Source of the DNA: Straminergon stramineum
Lineage: Eukaryota > Streptophyta > Bryopsida > Hypnales > Calliergonaceae
Reading direction: 5' to 3'
DNA: 64,000 nucleotides
Assembly (NCBI GenBank): GCA_963920665.1
Contig: OY987269.1
Span: 3,164,501 to 3,228,500, forward strand
The notes beneath the pieces are model-generated. The model had not been told where the DNA came from. It saw nothing but the letters and a program-made list of their open reading frames with translations, and searched no databases. The position numbers and the translations under genes were made by a program. This document shows positions 60,413 through 64,000 of this stretch, piece by piece (positions within the stretch are counted from its first letter, which is position 1; each line of letters starts with the position of its first letter).

Positions 60413-63400
60413 AGTAATGCCCAAGGAGAGTGTACTTTCAAAATAGGTCAAAATTGCCAAAAACTTGAATAATTTGTTTGCTCATTTTTTCTTGAAATTG
60501 GATAAAATGTAACCATAGGATTATTTAGAATATTTAATATTGCAATTTATTAGATATTTAAGTTTGAAGTTTTCTTTAGGTCAATGGAAAAATAGGGCTA
60601 CATGCTTTGAAGGAGCATATTGTAGTGAGAATATTTTGAAAAGATGAACTTTTTGTGCTCAGTGAAAGACAAGAGAGTTGAGAATGCTCATCTAAATTTC
60701 ACAACAATATGGTCATTTTGCAATTTTTGGTGGAGCTTGCAATGCACAGTGGGTACTAAAATGAGTGTGGTGTTGTAAAGTAAGTTTGTAAAAAAACCAA
60801 GAATAGGTACACTCGTCTTCTCCTTCAGCTCTTTAAATTTGTCCTTATTGAAATGGATAACAATCGCATTGGTTGGTTGATTTTTAGTCCATGCCCAAAT
60901 TGAACACTAAAACATGAGTCATGAACTATATTACACCACTAAACTTTATAAAATTCCACAAGGCGGAGTTTAACTCATAATTTGATGAAACTACCACCAT
61001 TGGATTCATAACAAAAACACCCTTTGAAAATGATTATACTGAAAAAAAACTCAAAAATGTGAGAGTGGGTAACTCAAAAAAGAGGGGCAAAGATCAAAAA
61101 ATGCTCACTTGGATCATTAGGGATAAATCCCAAAGCATGTTAACCAAAATCTTGACCCTTTTGAACTCATTCTAATTAAAATATTGCCCTAAACGAAATC
61201 TACAAAAATTGACCATAATGATTGGTAGTGGAAACAGGCATGGAGCTGTGGGGGAAAGGACAAATGATTTCACCATATTGTTGAAAAGATTATAATAGTC
61301 AAACATGGCAACCTTTCATTTGGAGGAGGCTAGATTTGAGGAGTTCGGGCGCTCAATTAACTAACATAAAGAAATGGTTAAAGGATTTTTCTAAGTTTGC
61401 TTTCATTTTTTTCAATTCATTGATGAGGATTTCCTAACATAGAATGTATCCAAAAACATTGAAACAATGTGTATGTAATGGAATGCAAGGGAACTATGGA
61501 CAGATTGGCATATAGTAATCAAATACATTGCTTTATAGGGATTTCATTTGGTATGATTTTATAGACCTAATTTTATTCCTCACAATTGATATACAAGTTT
61601 TGTAACATAGAGGATTACAAAAGCATTGGGAGACCTATATCTAAAAACTAAAAATATCATTTTTTTCTTTAGCATTTGAATTTTTTTTGATTGGTCAAAA
61701 ATTATGGTTTCTATTGATTTATGAAAAAATGCCCAAGATCTATTAATGAGAACACCGATACTTTCTCCAAATAGTAAGTTTTTCAACACTAAACAAATCA
61801 TGAACACTTTCTGCTATTTCTCTTATAATTTTTGTTTAACTGTAGCGATCTAATTTTTGAATAGAAATATTGAAAGAAAACCCAATCTTTAAAAAAATGA
61901 AATTTTTTTATCAGCCAAAAAATGTTGCCTGAAGTTGGGCAATGGCCAAAAACTATTCACTGGAGCACTTAGGGGTTAATAAAACTTGCTGTAAAATTTT
62001 CAGATCAATTCAAGATGTACATTACAAAAATATTCAGGCTTGCTATGGGCTGTTTGATTGTAAGTAGAAATGCAATTACAGTCAAAAAATGGTTTAAAAT
62101 TTAAAAAAAATTAGGAACTAAATAGGCACTGCTGTAGTTGCGCCATGTCAAATTGGCAATTTTCATTTTCATTTTCATTTTTTCCAAAAAAGAAATATTT
62201 ATACTTATATATTTTTTAAATTCATTGTATTTGCACAACGGCCAAAAGTCGAACAACTTTTTACACAGTCCAAATTCTTTGTAATGTTGATTTTTTGAAA
62301 GCCATAGAAGTTCAGTACAGTAGTTCAATTTGAGTTCACCGAACTGGACTTTGATGGCTGCAGCTTTGGTCTTGTACCTCCTTTGTCCAATGTTTGTTTT
62401 CAATAAAATTTGTTGGGTTACATTTCCCTTGAAGTTTTACTTAGTTATTGTGGTTAAATTTTTATGTCAATCCAAGTAGTTTTAAATGTTTGAGAGCAAT
62501 TTAAAGTTCAAAATATGGATATTTTTGGATGAGGGTGAACTTCAATGGGGCAGGCTTGTTTCTTCTTCATACAATGTTTGTTTCCAATAAATTTTTTGGG
62601 AAAGTTGCACTTACAAGATTAGTTCATAACTTCTTGGATTGATAAAAATTTATGAGTGACTGAGAATCATTTTAGTAGAAGGAAGTTCAACCTTAGAATG
62701 ATGTGGTTTTTGCAACTTTGTTTGCTATTTTTTGACATTTCAAAGCCATTTTGCAAACACTATGAATCAATTGAATGATATATTCTTCCAACAATGCATT
62801 TCTTTTGGTTCTGAAGTACTTTATAGTTTCATTTTTTTTCATTTGAGTACGTATAGAAATCAAATTTCACCTCCAAATGTGTTGCTAGGAAAATTTTTGT
62901 ATCCTTTTTCAACGCAAATACTTTATAATCTTTAATCTATGTGGTCAAATGACTCCAAATTCAATTCATAACATCTACAACATATATACTACAAGATTGT
63001 ACAATTGAAGTTTCTATACCTTAGTGACATTTAGACATATAACACTTCAAAAGCAATGATGTTTTTAAATTTTAAGAAGCCCTAGCTTAAGTATTTAGGG
63101 GCTAAGAATTGCAACTGTCAGTGCAAACAAATATATGCACCCAAAATGTTCTTGATACTTTTGTAATTATTGCATTGATTGGGTTTCATATAACATTAAC
63201 AAAATCTAATTAAAAATCTATTAGAAATTGAATCAAGCTAAGGTAGATAAATTTACACAGATTCTTCATTTGTCAAGGTGTTGTTAAAAGCAACATCTAC
63301 AAACTTGCATAGATTGCAGGCCATTTAAGTTCACATGATCAAATTGCTAACTTACCTAAATGTGGTTGAAACAATTGAAGATAAACAATATTTTAGCAAT

Positions 63401-64000
63401 AGGGAATTGCACATCATTGTTTCATTTGAATTATTTTGTTTATAAAAAAATTAGCTAACATGCTTTGCCCTTTTCTCCCAAACAAAATATATGTATGCAA
63501 TGAATAGAAGAAACTCTCAAATATAGGAACTAGTTGTTGAATGCTTTCAAACTCCTCAATTTTTGGAGGATGAAGAATTCATTGTTTGCATTGCCATTTA
63601 TGAAAAATATTCCAAGTCCAAAATTCTAAATGTGCACTAAACTTGTTAAGAGCATTAACTTCACAATCATTTCTAAGCACACAAAAATTTCAAAAATTCA
63701 CCATTTCAAGAGAAACTCATATCAAATCCATTCCAACAAGTTTTACTCAAATATGATAATATTTTGTTTGTAATCAAATTTAGAATGAATTTTCAAATTT
63801 TCCTTTCAAAATTTATAAAAAAATATTGGTGATAGCATTGGTGAATCTAACCATATGGATGAAATCTAGAATTCAAAATCTCCAACTTTTATTTCTAAAT
63901 CAATTCCAAAATATTCTTCCAAATAGTACTTTACAATGATTTTTCCCAAATTGTCAATTTTGGAGAAGATTTTGGACACTTAGGGATTGAAGAATGTGTT
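60413..64000. repeat. AT-rich decayed repeats to the window end
   Basis: No gene recognised. About 62375-62785 is the reverse-complement relative of 17330-17740, and about 63680-63968 is the direct relative of 59660-59945. Other right-end-like words (TTTAGGGGCTAAG at 63097, ACTTAGGGATTGAAG at 63976) suggest more decayed members of the TTAACCCCT families. Confidence 0.45.

Overview
The window is nuclear DNA of a land plant. The evidence is a Ty1/copia retrotransposon, an AP2/ERF transcription factor of the cytokinin response factor (CRF) group, and a 14-exon ubiquitin-conjugating enzyme of the plant UBC23/UBC24 (PHO2) class with GT-AG introns. Only two host genes sit in 64 kb, and the rest is mostly AT-rich, repeat-laden intergenic DNA. 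That suggests a medium to large genome, but the sequence does not fix the lineage; a non-seed vascular plant or bryophyte is as possible as a seed plant.

Layout. 1-10.4 kb: no gene; G+C-rich microsatellite patches, AT-rich decayed repeats and several small inverted-repeat (MITE-like) elements. 10.4-16.0 kb: a nearly intact Copia element (10385-15973) with two 245-bp LTRs differing at two sites, a 5-bp target duplication, a 1-kb leader and one gag-pol frame broken by a single in-frame TAG. 16-26 kb: intergenic, with SINE-like and MITE-like insertions. 26.3-27.8 kb: intronless CRF gene, minus strand. 28-49 kb: intergenic, with more members of the same small transposon families. 49.4-57.3 kb: UBC23/UBC24-like gene, minus strand, predicted 1108 residues, probably with a 5'-UTR intron reaching about 58.35 kb. 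58.7-64 kb: repeats.

Most of the unexplained structure is mobile. (1) The Copia primer-binding site matches the anticodon arm of initiator tRNA-Met rather than its 3' end, the half-tRNA mode known from Drosophila copia and yeast Ty5. (2) A group of non-autonomous elements ends in CCC(C)T flanked by TTAA at both ends, as in the piggyBac superfamily; one of them is nested in another family, where a related copy lacks the insertion. (3) A short SINE-like family of about 95-137 bp has a conserved 3' stem-loop, an A-rich tail and clean 11-18-bp target duplications, including a copy reduced to 27 bp. (4) Three further inverted-repeat families occur: a 400-bp group ending in TAAGGTAG, a roughly 470-530-bp group ending in TA-GGGGTAGTC, and a 244-bp single copy with 34-bp ends.

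The two host genes are not functionally linked by anything visible. The CRF is expected to act in the nucleus in cytokinin-related transcription. The UBC23/24-like enzyme is an E2/E3 hybrid whose Arabidopsis relative PHO2 controls phosphate transporters. No prokaryotic feature, CRISPR array or convincing tRNA or rRNA gene was seen.
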